Below, piece by piece: positions 43,138 to 52,416 of a DNA stretch of 64,000 nt; positions within the stretch are counted from its first letter, which is position 1, and the number at the start of each line of letters is the position of its first letter. The position numbers were made by a program, and so were the translations under genes. The stretch lies in assembly GCF_030817215.1 (NCBI RefSeq), contig NZ_JAUSZA010000001.1:3694501-3758500 (forward strand), read 5' to 3'. Origin of the DNA: Paenibacillus sp. V4I3. GTDB lineage: Bacteria > Bacillota > Bacilli > Paenibacillales > NBRC-103111. Under the pieces are notes generated by a model. It did not search any database and had not been told where the DNA came from. It saw only the letters and a list, made by a program, of their open reading frames with translations.

Positions 43138-44136
43138 ATGAATCCAACGATTCATGACGTCGCAAGAGTGGCGAATACATCCAAAAGTACAGTATCACGT
43201 TATTTAAATGGTCAGAAGGTAAAGAAAGCAACAGAAGAGGCCTTAGAGAGGGCGATTATAACTCTTAATTACCATCGGAATGAAAATGCTCGTAGGTTAG
43301 TCATGAGTCGGACGAATACGATTGGTATCGTGGTCGACAACATTTCGAACATCTTCTATTCGGGCATAATTAAAGGGATTGAAGCCGTAGCTAATAAGAA
43401 AGGCTATAACTGTATATTCTATAGCGGAACTTCAAATGCCAAACAAGAGGCGTCCTTTCTCCATCTACTTTTCGAAGGACAGGTTGACGGCATTATTCTT
43501 CTTAGCTTCCAGAAGCGGGATCCACTTGAACTGGAGCGAATGATGGATGTTCCTTATCCGCTTGCATTAATTGGCGATCATGGGGAAATGGACGGTTTAT
43601 TCTCAGTTGATATCGACAACGCTTCAGGAGTTGCTGATCTGGTTACCTATCTGCATGAATTAGGGCATCGTCGAGTGGCCTATATTTCAGGTCCTGCTCA
43701 CATGGGACCTATCAAGTACAGATTGAAAGGCTTGCAGCAGAAGATGCACGAATTGCAAATGGAATTCCGGCCTGAGTGGGTCGTCGCGTCGGATTGGACG
43801 AATCAAGGCGGATACGAGGCCATGAAAGAACTGCTTAAAGAAGAAGGCTATACGGCAGTCATTGCCTCCAGTGATGAAACAGCGATCGGTGCACTTCGCG
43901 CGTTACAGGAGCAAGGGATTCAAGTGCCTAACCAAATGTCAATCGTCGGATTTGATGATATCACCTTGTCAAGTTGGGTTTCCCCGCCATTGACTACGGT
44001 TCGCCAGCCGCTACAGCAGGTAGGGATGAAGGCAGCGGAAGGCTTGTTTGCTCAAATAGAAGGAGAAGATGTAGAGAGAACGTCTCATTTATTTAAACCG
44101 ACACTGATTACTCGTCAATCTTGTACCAAACTTTAG
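43138..44136 (+). CDS. LacI-family transcriptional regulator of the second sugar operon
   Basis: A 332-residue LacI protein with the helix-turn-helix DVARVANTSKSTVSRYLNG, the hinge and a sugar-binding core (NTIGIVVDNISNIFYSGIIK, GQVDGIILLSF, ELGHRRVAYISGP, VIASSDETAIGALR, MSIVGFDDITLS, PLTTVRQPLQQVG). The Met at 43138 is nine codons inside the open frame and follows AGAGGAGGGCAGCCA. Three copies of a GGGAACGTTCCC-type dyad lie in its leader and another at 50711 within the operon, so autoregulation is likely. Confidence 0.93.
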   Translation: MNPTIHDVARVANTSKSTVSRYLNGQKVKKATEEALERAIITLNYHRNENARRLVMSRTNTIGIVVDNISNIFYSGIIKGIEAVANKKGYNCIFYSGTSNAKQEASFLHLLFEGQVDGIILLSFQKRDPLELERMMDVPYPLALIGDHGEMDGLFSVDIDNASGVADLVTYLHELGHRRVAYISGPAHMGPIKYRLKGLQQKMHELQMEFRPEWVVASDWTNQGGYEAMKELLKEEGYTAVIASSDETAIGALRALQEQGIQVPNQMSIVGFDDITLSSWVSPPLTTVRQPLQQVGMKAAEGLFAQIEGEDVERTSHLFKPTLITRQSCTKL

Positions 44137-44152
44137 AAAAGAGTTGAGACCG

Positions 44153-45025
44153 ATGATTTCAAAAATCAATAAGTCGAATTACGGATATCTATTTGTAGCT
44201 CCATTTTTTATAGGATTTAGCATCTTTGGTTTGATTCCGATTTTATATACGTTTTATTTAAGCTTTACAAAATGGGATGGATTTACGGATCCCGTTTATG
44301 TCGGCTTGGCCAACTATTCACGCCTTTTGCATGATACGTTCTTCTATCAAACGATAGGGAACACCTTGATTATTTGGGTCATGTCGATTGTTCCACAACT
44401 GGTCATTGCCCTTGTTCTTGCGATTATTTTGAATGAGAAATTCATTCGCGGCAAGCATTTTTTTCGGGCTGTGTACTATTTTCCTCATATCATTACACCG
44501 ATTACGCTTGGCGTCATGTTCAGCTTAATGTTCGACTGGCAAACGGGTTCGGTCAATAAAGTGCTGATGGATTTAGGAATCGTTAGCGAGCCAGTGAACT
44601 GGTTCAGCAGTCCTTGGTGGTCGCGCACGATTGTAGCGGGAGTCATTTGCTGGCAATATTTTGGATTTAATCTGATCGTGTTTGTCGCGGGACTGCAATC
44701 CATTTCAGAAGAAGTGTACGAAGCTGCGAAGATGGATGGCGCGAATAAATGGAAAAGCACCCTATATATTACGCTCCCCATGCTGCGACCTGTCTTTCTG
44801 TTCACCTTCATTACCTCAGTAATTGGGGGTCTACAATTATTTGATGCGCCACTGATGCTCGGAGATGGTCCTAATAATACGACCCGAACAATGGTTATGT
44901 ACCTCTATCAAACCGCATTCAAAAATTTCGATTACAGCTACGGAGCAACAGTCGCGTATGGTATTTTCGTTGTTGTCATGATCTTGACGGCGATTACAGC
45001 GAAAGCTTCAAAGCTCAATGAGTAG
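44153..45025 (+). CDS. Sugar ABC transporter permease (MalF/UgpA-like)
   Basis: A 290-residue CUT1 permease with six predicted helices and the EAA loop VYEAAKMDGANKWKSTLYIT. N-terminal GYLFVAPFFIGFSIFGLIP is typical. The Met at 44153 is used; a TTG nine bases earlier is possible. It follows LacI by 16 bases and pairs with the permease at 45039. No ATPase gene is in the operon. Confidence 0.92.
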   Translation: MISKINKSNYGYLFVAPFFIGFSIFGLIPILYTFYLSFTKWDGFTDPVYVGLANYSRLLHDTFFYQTIGNTLIIWVMSIVPQLVIALVLAIILNEKFIRGKHFFRAVYYFPHIITPITLGVMFSLMFDWQTGSVNKVLMDLGIVSEPVNWFSSPWWSRTIVAGVICWQYFGFNLIVFVAGLQSISEEVYEAAKMDGANKWKSTLYITLPMLRPVFLFTFITSVIGGLQLFDAPLMLGDGPNNTTRTMVMYLYQTAFKNFDYSYGATVAYGIFVVVMILTAITAKASKLNE

Positions 45026-45038
45026 GAGGTGACGACCC

Positions 45039-45881
45039 TTGATTAAGAAAGCGTTTCAATTCGATTGGTTTATTTTGAAAATCATCATCTATGTGGTGTT
45101 AATTGCTATAGCTTTAACTTGCTTACTGCCTTTTTACAGCATGATCATTACTTCAACGCACAACAACTCAGACATTGCTCGGAAGCTGCTCATCGTGCCT
45201 GGCGACCAGTTCTTAGTGAACTATCATAGGCTGATTGAAACCGTTAACATCTGGCGTGGTTTAGGTAATACGTTATTCATCACCATAACGGCGACGCTCA
45301 TTAATGTTTATTTTGCTGCGTTAGCTGGTTATGGATTCTCGAAATACAACTTTCGTTACAAAGGCGTATTATTCATGATTACCCTAGGGACAATGATGAT
45401 TCCTGGACAATTGGGGATTATCGGGTTTTATAAATTAATGGATGTATTCCATATGTTGAACACTTATTATCCGCTCTTGCTCACCTCCGTCTACAACGCG
45501 TTTGGTATTTTTCTAGTCAAACAGTTCGCGGACACATCGGTACCAACCGAAATTATCGAATCTGGAAGAATAGACGGTTATGGTGAAATGCAGCTTTTCC
45601 ATCGCATCATTTTACCGTTAATGAGCCCTGCACTTGCCACGTTAGCGATCTTTGCTTTCATTGGGAAATGGAATGACTTTTTAGTTCCGATGATTATTTT
45701 GTTCGATGCTGACATGCAAACCTTGCCCGTCATGATTGCGAGTGTCAAATCACAGTTTTCATCCGACTTTGGGGCTCAATACGTAGGAATTGTGATATCG
45801 GTCGTCCCGATCCTGGTGTTCTTTTCTTTTATGTCCAAGCGGATTATTAACGGGGTTGCAGCTGGGGCTGTAAAGGGCTGA
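45039..45881 (+). CDS. Sugar ABC transporter permease (MalG/UgpE-like)
   Basis: A 280-residue second permease of the CUT1 type. The coupling loop IIESGRIDGYGEMQLFHRII is less canonical than in its partner (Glu-Ser-Gly instead of Glu-Ala-Ala), and KWNDFLVPMIILF marks the end. The TTG start follows TAGGAGGTGACGACCC with ideal spacing. Confidence 0.92.
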   Translation: MIKKAFQFDWFILKIIIYVVLIAIALTCLLPFYSMIITSTHNNSDIARKLLIVPGDQFLVNYHRLIETVNIWRGLGNTLFITITATLINVYFAALAGYGFSKYNFRYKGVLFMITLGTMMIPGQLGIIGFYKLMDVFHMLNTYYPLLLTSVYNAFGIFLVKQFADTSVPTEIIESGRIDGYGEMQLFHRIILPLMSPALATLAIFAFIGKWNDFLVPMIILFDADMQTLPVMIASVKSQFSSDFGAQYVGIVISVVPILVFFSFMSKRIINGVAAGAVKG

Positions 45882-45984
45882 TGCGTAGACATCGAGAGGA
45901 GTGATGCGCGCCAATATATATCGTCATCTTAGCCAGCAAAACATCACTTATACATTTAAATTTACTCCGAAGGGGAGCTATGTC

Positions 45985-47289
45985 TTGAAAGCACAAAAAT
46001 GGGCTTCTATTTTAATGACAACAGTACTTGCGACAGGTGTTCTAACGGCTTGCGGCTCTAAATCAAATAACAATAGTTCAGCGACGAATAGTCCGGCAGC
46101 ATCGGCCGCTCCGGTTGATCCAGCTAAGCTTTCCGGTACTCTTTCCTTATGGACTTTCTTTGATGGAACAAAAGGCATTGCGTCAGCATTTGAGAAGAAA
46201 TATCCGAATGTCAAAGTTGACGTTAAGGTGTTCCCTGGCGATCAATATCAAATCAAACTTTTGTCAGCACTGCAATCTGGCAAAGATGTGCCTGACGTAC
46301 TTGACCTAGAAAGAAGTTATGTTGGCAAATTCATTGAATCTCCATTTTTGATGGATCTAGCACCGATTGGCGCTGCTGATTTAGTGAAAAACTACATTCC
46401 ATATGTCTCTGAGCTTGGTAAATCGTCGGACGGCAAAATCAAAGCGATTTCCGACCAATCCTCTCCAGGCGGCTTCTGGTATTTGAAGGAAAATGCGAAA
46501 AAGTTCCTCGGTACGGATGATTCGAACCAAATCAGCGAAATGGTGAACAGCTACGATAAGATCATTGAGCTCGGTAAAAAAGTTGCGAAGCAAAGCGATG
46601 GCAAGGTTCATTTAATTGCGAATACAGGGGACTTGAATGACATTGCCAGCTACAATACACAGCCTTTCTATGTGAATGGCAAATTAAATGTCGATCCGAA
46701 ATGGGAAAAAGTATATAACAGTCAAAAAGAAATTCGTGCGAATAACGTAGATGCGAAATTACCATTCATGTCAGCGGGCTGGGGTAATGCACTTAATGAC
46801 GGAAGTGTTGTATTGGTAGCGATGCCTGCTTGGGCAACATTCATGATCGGTAACAAAGATAACAAAGCCGTTGGTAAGTTTGGCGTTGCCAAAACACCAG
46901 AAGGTTTCTACAACGGTGGAACATTCCGTGCTATTTATAATAAAACGGCCAATAAAGACATCGCTGCTGAGTTTATCAAATTCTCTGCAAGCGCTGAATG
47001 GCAGAACGCAGATCTGATTGCAAGAGGGAACATGCCAGCACTTCAAAGTGTTTATGATGCAAATGTAGATAAGTATACAGCCCCGTTAACTGGCGATCAA
47101 AAAGTACTGCAGCCTTACTACGCAATGATGAAGTCAATGCCAGTGATTAAGTCTGATAAATACAGTGATTCGATTCTAGGTCTCTGGAGAAAAGTAGCAA
47201 GTCAAGGACTTACAGACAATAAAAGCTATGCGGATGTTGTAGCAGCCTTCCAAAAAGAAGTGAAAGCAGCGTTCCCAGAGCTTCAGTAA
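45985..47289 (+). CDS. Sugar ABC transporter substrate-binding lipoprotein
   Basis: A 434-residue lipoprotein with lipobox LTAC (Cys about residue 23), a Ser/Asn/Ala linker and a sugar-binding fold (LSLWTFFDGTKGIASAFEKK, LLSALQSGKDVPDVLDLERS, NGGTFRAIYNKTANKDIAAE). The frame is open to 45901, but the TTG at 45985 is chosen because AAGGGGAG lies seven bases before it and it gives a proper signal peptide (MKAQKWASILMTTVLATGV). It comes after the permeases here, the reverse of the first mannoside operon. Confidence 0.9.
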   Translation: MKAQKWASILMTTVLATGVLTACGSKSNNNSSATNSPAASAAPVDPAKLSGTLSLWTFFDGTKGIASAFEKKYPNVKVDVKVFPGDQYQIKLLSALQSGKDVPDVLDLERSYVGKFIESPFLMDLAPIGAADLVKNYIPYVSELGKSSDGKIKAISDQSSPGGFWYLKENAKKFLGTDDSNQISEMVNSYDKIIELGKKVAKQSDGKVHLIANTGDLNDIASYNTQPFYVNGKLNVDPKWEKVYNSQKEIRANNVDAKLPFMSAGWGNALNDGSVVLVAMPAWATFMIGNKDNKAVGKFGVAKTPEGFYNGGTFRAIYNKTANKDIAAEFIKFSASAEWQNADLIARGNMPALQSVYDANVDKYTAPLTGDQKVLQPYYAMMKSMPVIKSDKYSDSILGLWRKVASQGLTDNKSYADVVAAFQKEVKAAFPELQ

Positions 47290-47304
47290 TTGTAAAAAAG
47301 AAAA

Positions 47305-47330
47305 GCGGCTGCTTCGTAAGAAGCAGCCGC
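47305..47330 (+). other. Stable intercistronic stem-loop after the lipoprotein gene
   Basis: A perfect 10-bp GC-rich stem GCGGCTGCTT / AAGCAGCCGC with a 6-nt loop, directly before the ribosome binding site of the next gene and without a T-run. mRNA stabilisation of the lipoprotein message or partial attenuation is more likely than full termination. Confidence 0.65.
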
Positions 47331-47356
47331 ATATTTAGAAGGAGAGAGACCAGCTA

Positions 47357-48622
47357 ATGAGCATCCTTCATGATTATGTTAACCGAATCCGCATCATTGA
47401 CGGTCATGAACACCTGGCAACACCGCAAATTCGAAAAAGAGAAGATCATGATTTGTTTTCCCTGCTGCATTACTTGGACTCTGACTTTTATAGCGCAGGC
47501 ATGAAAATGGGTGCGTTAGGAAGACAAAGTTCATTAGATGTAGAACAAAAGGCTACCTTGTTTATGGACTTTTGGCATAAAACGAAAAATACAACGTATG
47601 CCCGGATGTTTCGTACAGCAATGGAAGATTTATATGAGCTCAACGAGTGGAACGTGAATGGCCTACTAGAGGCGAATGTAAAAGTGTCCCAAGCAACGCA
47701 CAATCCTAACTGGTATGAGCATGTGATGGCCCAAAAGTCCGGAATTGATCTTGCCTTTACACTGATCCAGACGACGAAACTTGCGTACGTGCGTTTTCGT
47801 CCCATCATGTTTATGGATTTTACTTTCAAACTACGAACATTGAAGGATATCACTACTGTCGAGAGAATGTCTGGCGTTACGGTCTATCATCTGCGCCAAT
47901 ATTTGGAGGCAGTGGATACCTTATTGCATAAATATGTCCAGGAGGGCATGGTCGCAACAAAGTTTGGGCATGCCTACTGGCGCTCCCTATCCTGCGGTAA
48001 ACCGACATTACATGAAGCGGAGTTAGCTTTCAATCGTCTGCTGGGTTGTACCTTGGAGGAATCGCTCTCCCAAGCTGAAACGCAAGCGCTGCAGGATTAT
48101 TTGATCCATTTTATCATCCAACGTTCGATTGCTTATGATCTACCGATTCAAATTCATACAGGTCATCATGAAGTAAGTGTTTCTTCCAACGGCAACTCAT
48201 TAACGAATTCGAATGTGGAGTTGCTGATTCCACTGCTGCTGGAATACACGGAAGCAAGGTTTGTTCTGCTCCACAGCGGATACCCCTATTACTTGCCTTA
48301 TTTAAGTATTGTAAAAAATTTCCCGAATGTCTACGCAGATTTTACTTGGGTATATATTATTTCACCTACAGCAGCTAAACAAATATTGCATCAGGTTATT
48401 GAAATGGTGCCGATGACGAAAATTCAAGGCTTTGGCGGCGATTATAACTATATCGAAGGGACATATGCCCACCAGAAGCTGGCCCGCAAAGTGGTGGCAG
48501 ATGTCTTGACGGAAAAGGTGGCAGATGGCGCACTTGACGAATCAGATGCCATGACCTTTGCTGATCGGATTTTCCGAACGAATTTAATCGAATTATATAA
48601 GCTGAAAGGTTTGGAGGAATAG
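47357..48622 (+). CDS. Amidohydrolase-family protein
   Basis: A 421-residue TIM-barrel metallohydrolase. It shows the start motif DGHEHL (His17, His19), IQIHTGHHE, LLHSGYPYYLPY and GFGGDYNYIEG with the catalytic Asp, as in the amidohydrolase-2/uronate isomerase-related group. Members hydrolyse, decarboxylate or isomerise sugar acids and lactones. AAGGAGAGAGACCAGCTA precedes the ATG. Together with the OtnC/OtnK-like genes downstream, it could act on a lactone or uronate-like intermediate; this is inference. Confidence 0.82.
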   Translation: MSILHDYVNRIRIIDGHEHLATPQIRKREDHDLFSLLHYLDSDFYSAGMKMGALGRQSSLDVEQKATLFMDFWHKTKNTTYARMFRTAMEDLYELNEWNVNGLLEANVKVSQATHNPNWYEHVMAQKSGIDLAFTLIQTTKLAYVRFRPIMFMDFTFKLRTLKDITTVERMSGVTVYHLRQYLEAVDTLLHKYVQEGMVATKFGHAYWRSLSCGKPTLHEAELAFNRLLGCTLEESLSQAETQALQDYLIHFIIQRSIAYDLPIQIHTGHHEVSVSSNGNSLTNSNVELLIPLLLEYTEARFVLLHSGYPYYLPYLSIVKNFPNVYADFTWVYIISPTAAKQILHQVIEMVPMTKIQGFGGDYNYIEGTYAHQKLARKVVADVLTEKVADGALDESDAMTFADRIFRTNLIELYKLKGLEE

Positions 48623-48624
48623 CG

Positions 48625-50664
48625 ATGCAGTGGAAGATATCGGATAACGGCTTAGAGCATGCAGTGAAGGCATTTGAGATTACTACGGCTGACTCCAAGC
48701 AGCAAGCAAGTCTTCGGTTTTCCAAATTGTTATCGGCAAGTGGCATGAACGGGGAGCAGGAAATCGTACCCGTCGATGAAATAACGTCAACATCTGAGGG
48801 GCTGAAGGCTTCGGGGGAATCGGAAAGCTTTAAAGTACGATCAAGCTGGAAGCAGATGAGCGATATTTGCGACTATTTCGAAGTACACATGGAAGTTCAA
48901 TACGAGGGCAAGCAAGCCTCTGCTTACAATTTGCAGTTTGGCTGCAGCCTTGAAGGAACGGGCAAACCGGACTGGATGATTCCCGGCGCTTTTTATAAAG
49001 AAAACCGTTTCGAAAAAAATCTGCGCCCCTACCCTCGCTATGACTTTAAAGGGGGCGAAGCTCAACAAATGGTATCTGATTATTGGTCATTTCGTGCAGA
49101 TCGTGCAGCTCTTCCCGCTGTATTCGCATGGAATGACGGGATGTGCGGGGCTCTTTGTACGGATGAAATGTCCCCGCTTGGACTTAGTGGTCTAGGCTTT
49201 CGAGGCAATGCAGCAGGGACGGAAATTTGGCTTAACTTTCCCTACAAGGAGGAGCCTGTTACGTTCATTGGGAATGCCGTGCCAGCACCAGCGGATTTGC
49301 ATATGCATACGTTCCAACCGGGAGAGAAAGTAGAACTTCACTTCTATGTTTACGCAGGCACTTCTGACGCGCACAGCTACAATCCTTTCGTTCGTCAAAT
49401 GTATGCCATACATCGTCAAGTAAATGGGCTTAATCCATGGATGGGCTTGGAGCAAGCAGCAGAACTAACGGCGCACGGCTTGTACGAATGGCACTATGAT
49501 AAAGAGAACGACATTCTTAGAGAAACGGCTGCTTTCGACCGCGAGTTTAACAACAATGTCAAAGGAATGGGCGATCGACCGCACATGCATGTCAGTTGGG
49601 TAAGCGGTGTGCCTTATGCCTACGCCTTGTTGACTTATGGCAGGAAAAAAGAGACTTCATCTTATATCGAAGCAGGCATCAGAGTCATAGATAAAATCGC
49701 GACAGGGCTTGCACCGAGCGGAACGTTCTGGGCTTCATGGGAGCTCGGAAGAGGCTGGACGGCGGGCTGGAATCCGAAAAAGACGTGGCTGCAGGCTAGA
49801 ACCATATCTGAAGCAACGTTGTTCCTTGTTCGGGCGCTTGCTTTTGAGAGAGAAGCAGGTGTCATGCATCCTGAATGGGAGCATGCTGTCCTCTCCAATC
49901 TTCGCTTCGCGGTGGAACATCAGCGCTCCGATGGGAACTTCGGCTCCTACTATGATTGTGAGACTGGCGAAGTACAGGAGTGGGATGGCGCAGGCGGTAT
50001 GCTGTGGATTGCCGCTCTTCTGGAGGGAGCCGCTTACTTTGAAGACGAAGGCTTCGCAGCCGCTGCGGTTCGGGGAGGAAGCTATTATGAACGTTTCATT
50101 CGTGACGAATATATGTATGGCGCTCCCGAGGACGTCCACTTAACACCGACTTCGGAGGATGCATACAACGCGGTCGTGTCCTACGTTCTGTTGTATGAAT
50201 TCAATCGACAGCCGCTCTGGCTGGAGCTTGCTTCTAGTGCTGCGGATTGGATGATGACTTTCCGTTGGACTTACAATTTACAATTTCCTAAGCATTCTCT
50301 TCTCGCACAGTACGATTACTGTTCGCGCGGGGCGGATCAGGCATCAACATCCAATCAACATTTACACAATTATGGACTTTTTGCTGTACCAGAGATGCTT
50401 CGGCTATGGACTTATACAGGAGACCGATATTATCTAGATCGTACACGAGATCATATTTCTTGCTTCCTGCAGTTTATCGCGCGCGAAGATGGCGACTTCA
50501 ATGCTTACAAAGGTATGGTAACGGAACGTTTCTACAATACGAATTGCTTCCAGCCGAAGGGAATGATGCTGACGCTTTCCCATTCTTGGTGCATTGGACT
50601 CATTTTATATGCGGCTCAGGTATCTCTACCTTATGAAAATGACTTAGATTTATTCGATCGTTAA
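48625..50664 (+). CDS. Large glycosidase-like protein, family not recognised
   Basis: A 679-residue cytoplasmic protein that I cannot place by motif. Residues about 1-280 look like a beta-sandwich domain (DYWSFRADRAALPAVFAWND, SPLGLSGLGFRG). Residues about 285-660 show the helical repeats and aromatic, acidic loops of (alpha/alpha)6 glycosidases (SYIEAGIRVIDKIA, FAVEHQRSDGNFGSYYD, EWDGAGGMLWIAALLEGAA, LTPTSEDAYNAVVSYVLL). Such folds occur in hydrolases and lyases for uronates and mannosides. It starts two bases after the amidohydrolase stop, behind GGAGGAATAGCG. The operon context supports a glycan-degrading role, which is untested. Confidence 0.7.
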   Translation: MQWKISDNGLEHAVKAFEITTADSKQQASLRFSKLLSASGMNGEQEIVPVDEITSTSEGLKASGESESFKVRSSWKQMSDICDYFEVHMEVQYEGKQASAYNLQFGCSLEGTGKPDWMIPGAFYKENRFEKNLRPYPRYDFKGGEAQQMVSDYWSFRADRAALPAVFAWNDGMCGALCTDEMSPLGLSGLGFRGNAAGTEIWLNFPYKEEPVTFIGNAVPAPADLHMHTFQPGEKVELHFYVYAGTSDAHSYNPFVRQMYAIHRQVNGLNPWMGLEQAAELTAHGLYEWHYDKENDILRETAAFDREFNNNVKGMGDRPHMHVSWVSGVPYAYALLTYGRKKETSSYIEAGIRVIDKIATGLAPSGTFWASWELGRGWTAGWNPKKTWLQARTISEATLFLVRALAFEREAGVMHPEWEHAVLSNLRFAVEHQRSDGNFGSYYDCETGEVQEWDGAGGMLWIAALLEGAAYFEDEGFAAAAVRGGSYYERFIRDEYMYGAPEDVHLTPTSEDAYNAVVSYVLLYEFNRQPLWLELASSAADWMMTFRWTYNLQFPKHSLLAQYDYCSRGADQASTSNQHLHNYGLFAVPEMLRLWTYTGDRYYLDRTRDHISCFLQFIAREDGDFNAYKGMVTERFYNTNCFQPKGMMLTLSHSWCIGLILYAAQVSLPYENDLDLFDR

Positions 50665-50710
50665 TTGAAGTGGAGCGAGTAAAGTAGGCTGCGTTGCAGC
50701 CTATGTAACT

Positions 50711-50728
50711 TTTGGGAACGTACCCAAA
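50711..50728 (+). promoter_or_regulatory. LacI-type operator within the operon
   Basis: TTTGGGAACGTACCCAAA, the same motif as the three operators at 42943-43090, lies in the 106-bp gap before the racemase-fold gene. It suggests an internal regulated promoter or a roadblock site that divides the operon in two. Confidence 0.65.
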
Positions 50729-50770
50729 ATGCCAGATAACGTGTTGCAAACACGCAAAGGAGCGATTTCG

Positions 50771-51433
50771 ATGACAAAAAAACTAGCCATTATCCATACA
50801 ACGCCTGTAACGGTGGAAAGTTTAAAAGCATTAGCCTCAGAGCTTCTGCCTGGGGTTGAAGTGATGAACTGGGTGGATGATTCCATTTTGCCGCAGCTCG
50901 CAGCGAATGGCGGGCAAATCAATGAGATAGAAGAGCGGTTCCTTCAGTACGCTCAAATTGCCGAGAAAGCAGGTGCTTCTTGCATTTTGAGCGCTTGTTC
51001 GTCTATTGGTGAACTGGTTGCCCGCGTACAACCTAAGCTCCGTATTCCCATCATTCGTATCGACGACCCGATGGCAGAGTTGGCGGTGAATTCAGCACTC
51101 AAGATTGGTGTTGCGGCAACGCTCGAAACGACATTGCAGCCGACGAAACGAATGCTCATCAGCAAAGCGGAGCAAGCTGGCAAAGCGGTACAAATTGATA
51201 CAGTCGTCGCAAAATCTGCTTATCAGAAGCTCCTCGCTGGAGATAAGAAGGGACATGATGAAGAACTCGCATCTGTACTCCGCAACCTTGCAGCCAATAC
51301 GGATGTCGTTTTGCTTGCGCAGGCTTCTATGGCCCGCGTGATTTCGCAATTTGCTCCAGAGGAACAAGCTCGTTTTCTCAGCAGCCCGCGTTTAGGTATG
51401 CTGCGGGTTAAACAAGTCATGGATCAACTATAG
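50771..51433 (+). CDS. Aspartate/glutamate racemase-superfamily protein with one catalytic Cys
   Basis: A 220-residue protein of the Asp/Glu racemase fold. The first catalytic cysteine is present (SACSSIG, Cys76), while the second motif reads LLAQASM (181-187) with Gln184 where racemases have Cys. One-cysteine members include decarboxylases and isomerases, so simple racemase activity is doubtful. The Met at 50771 follows AAAGGAGCGATTTCG; the frame upstream overlaps the operator and is not used. It is followed by the aldolase and GH38 genes. A role in sugar-acid isomerisation is possible. Confidence 0.82.
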   Translation: MTKKLAIIHTTPVTVESLKALASELLPGVEVMNWVDDSILPQLAANGGQINEIEERFLQYAQIAEKAGASCILSACSSIGELVARVQPKLRIPIIRIDDPMAELAVNSALKIGVAATLETTLQPTKRMLISKAEQAGKAVQIDTVVAKSAYQKLLAGDKKGHDEELASVLRNLAANTDVVLLAQASMARVISQFAPEEQARFLSSPRLGMLRVKQVMDQL

Positions 51434-51478
51434 CGTTACCTCATTACTAGAAGCTTTATTAAAAGGAGAATTACAACG

Positions 51479-52399
51479 ATGACAAACACAACACCAACTT
51501 CACCGGTAATCACATTAAAACAAGCACTTGAGATTTCTGAAGCGAACCATTTTGCGATTGGCTCTTTCTCGCCGCGTTATACCCCCATGATTGCAGCCGT
51601 TCTGAAAGCGGGCCAAATCGCGAACTCACCTTTGATTGTTCAAATTTCACATAAAGAATTGATTCGTTATGGGATCACGGCAGCCGAATTTGGAGAAGAA
51701 TTTTACCGCCAGGTAAAGGAGCAGCAAATCACAGTTCCTGTCGTACTGCATTTGGATCACACGAAGGAATTAGAAACCATTAAAGAAGCAATCGCAGCGG
51801 GCTTTACGTCGGTCATGATTGATGCATCGGAGAAACCTTTTGCCGAAAATGCGGAGATTAGCAAGGAAGTTGTGGCATATGCCCATACGAAAGGTGTTTC
51901 CGTAGAAGCCGATCTGGGAATGATTGGCACAACAGACTTCGTAGAAACGGATAAAGATGAAGAATTATATACGAATCCACAGGAAGCGGCTGAGTTTGTC
52001 GCGATTACCGGTGTTGATGCGCTTGCTGTGTCTTGCGGTACCGCACATGGCGTGTATGTCGTGAAGCAGCCCAAAATCGATTATGACCGCCTGATGGAAA
52101 TTCGCAGATTGACCCCTGTTCATCTTGTCCTGCATGGCGGTTCGGGCGTACCACCTGAAATGATGCGCAGAGCCTACCAATTGCCAGGCGGCGGTGTTAG
52201 CAAAGTGAATATCGCAACAGATTTGGAGCTTTCGCTGCTTAAAGCACTTGGACGCGAAGAACGGATGACCAATCAAGAATGTAAAAAATTAGCGCCAGAT
52301 ATGCTGCAAGTCGGACGTGATGCCGTTACTCAAACGGTGATGGAAAAAATGAAGCACTTTTTGAACAGCGCTGGTAAAGCGGATGTTTTTAACAAATAG
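51479..52399 (+). CDS. Class II fructose-bisphosphate aldolase-family protein (copy 2)
   Basis: A 306-residue paralogue of the aldolase at 30618, collinear throughout (SFSPRYTPM, QISHKELIRYGIT, VLHLDHTKELETI, DFVETDKDEELYT, VSCGTAHGVY, LHGGSGVPPEMM, KVNIATDLELS). All catalytic and zinc residues are retained. The DFVETDKDEELYT loop, shared by both copies and unlike ordinary FbaA, suggests a common specialised substrate. AAAAGGAGAATTACAACG precedes the ATG. It sits 17 bases before the GH38 paralogue. Confidence 0.9.
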   Translation: MTNTTPTSPVITLKQALEISEANHFAIGSFSPRYTPMIAAVLKAGQIANSPLIVQISHKELIRYGITAAEFGEEFYRQVKEQQITVPVVLHLDHTKELETIKEAIAAGFTSVMIDASEKPFAENAEISKEVVAYAHTKGVSVEADLGMIGTTDFVETDKDEELYTNPQEAAEFVAITGVDALAVSCGTAHGVYVVKQPKIDYDRLMEIRRLTPVHLVLHGGSGVPPEMMRRAYQLPGGGVSKVNIATDLELSLLKALGREERMTNQECKKLAPDMLQVGRDAVTQTVMEKMKHFLNSAGKADVFNK

Positions 52400-52416
52400 A
52401 TCGGGGGATTCTCTCA

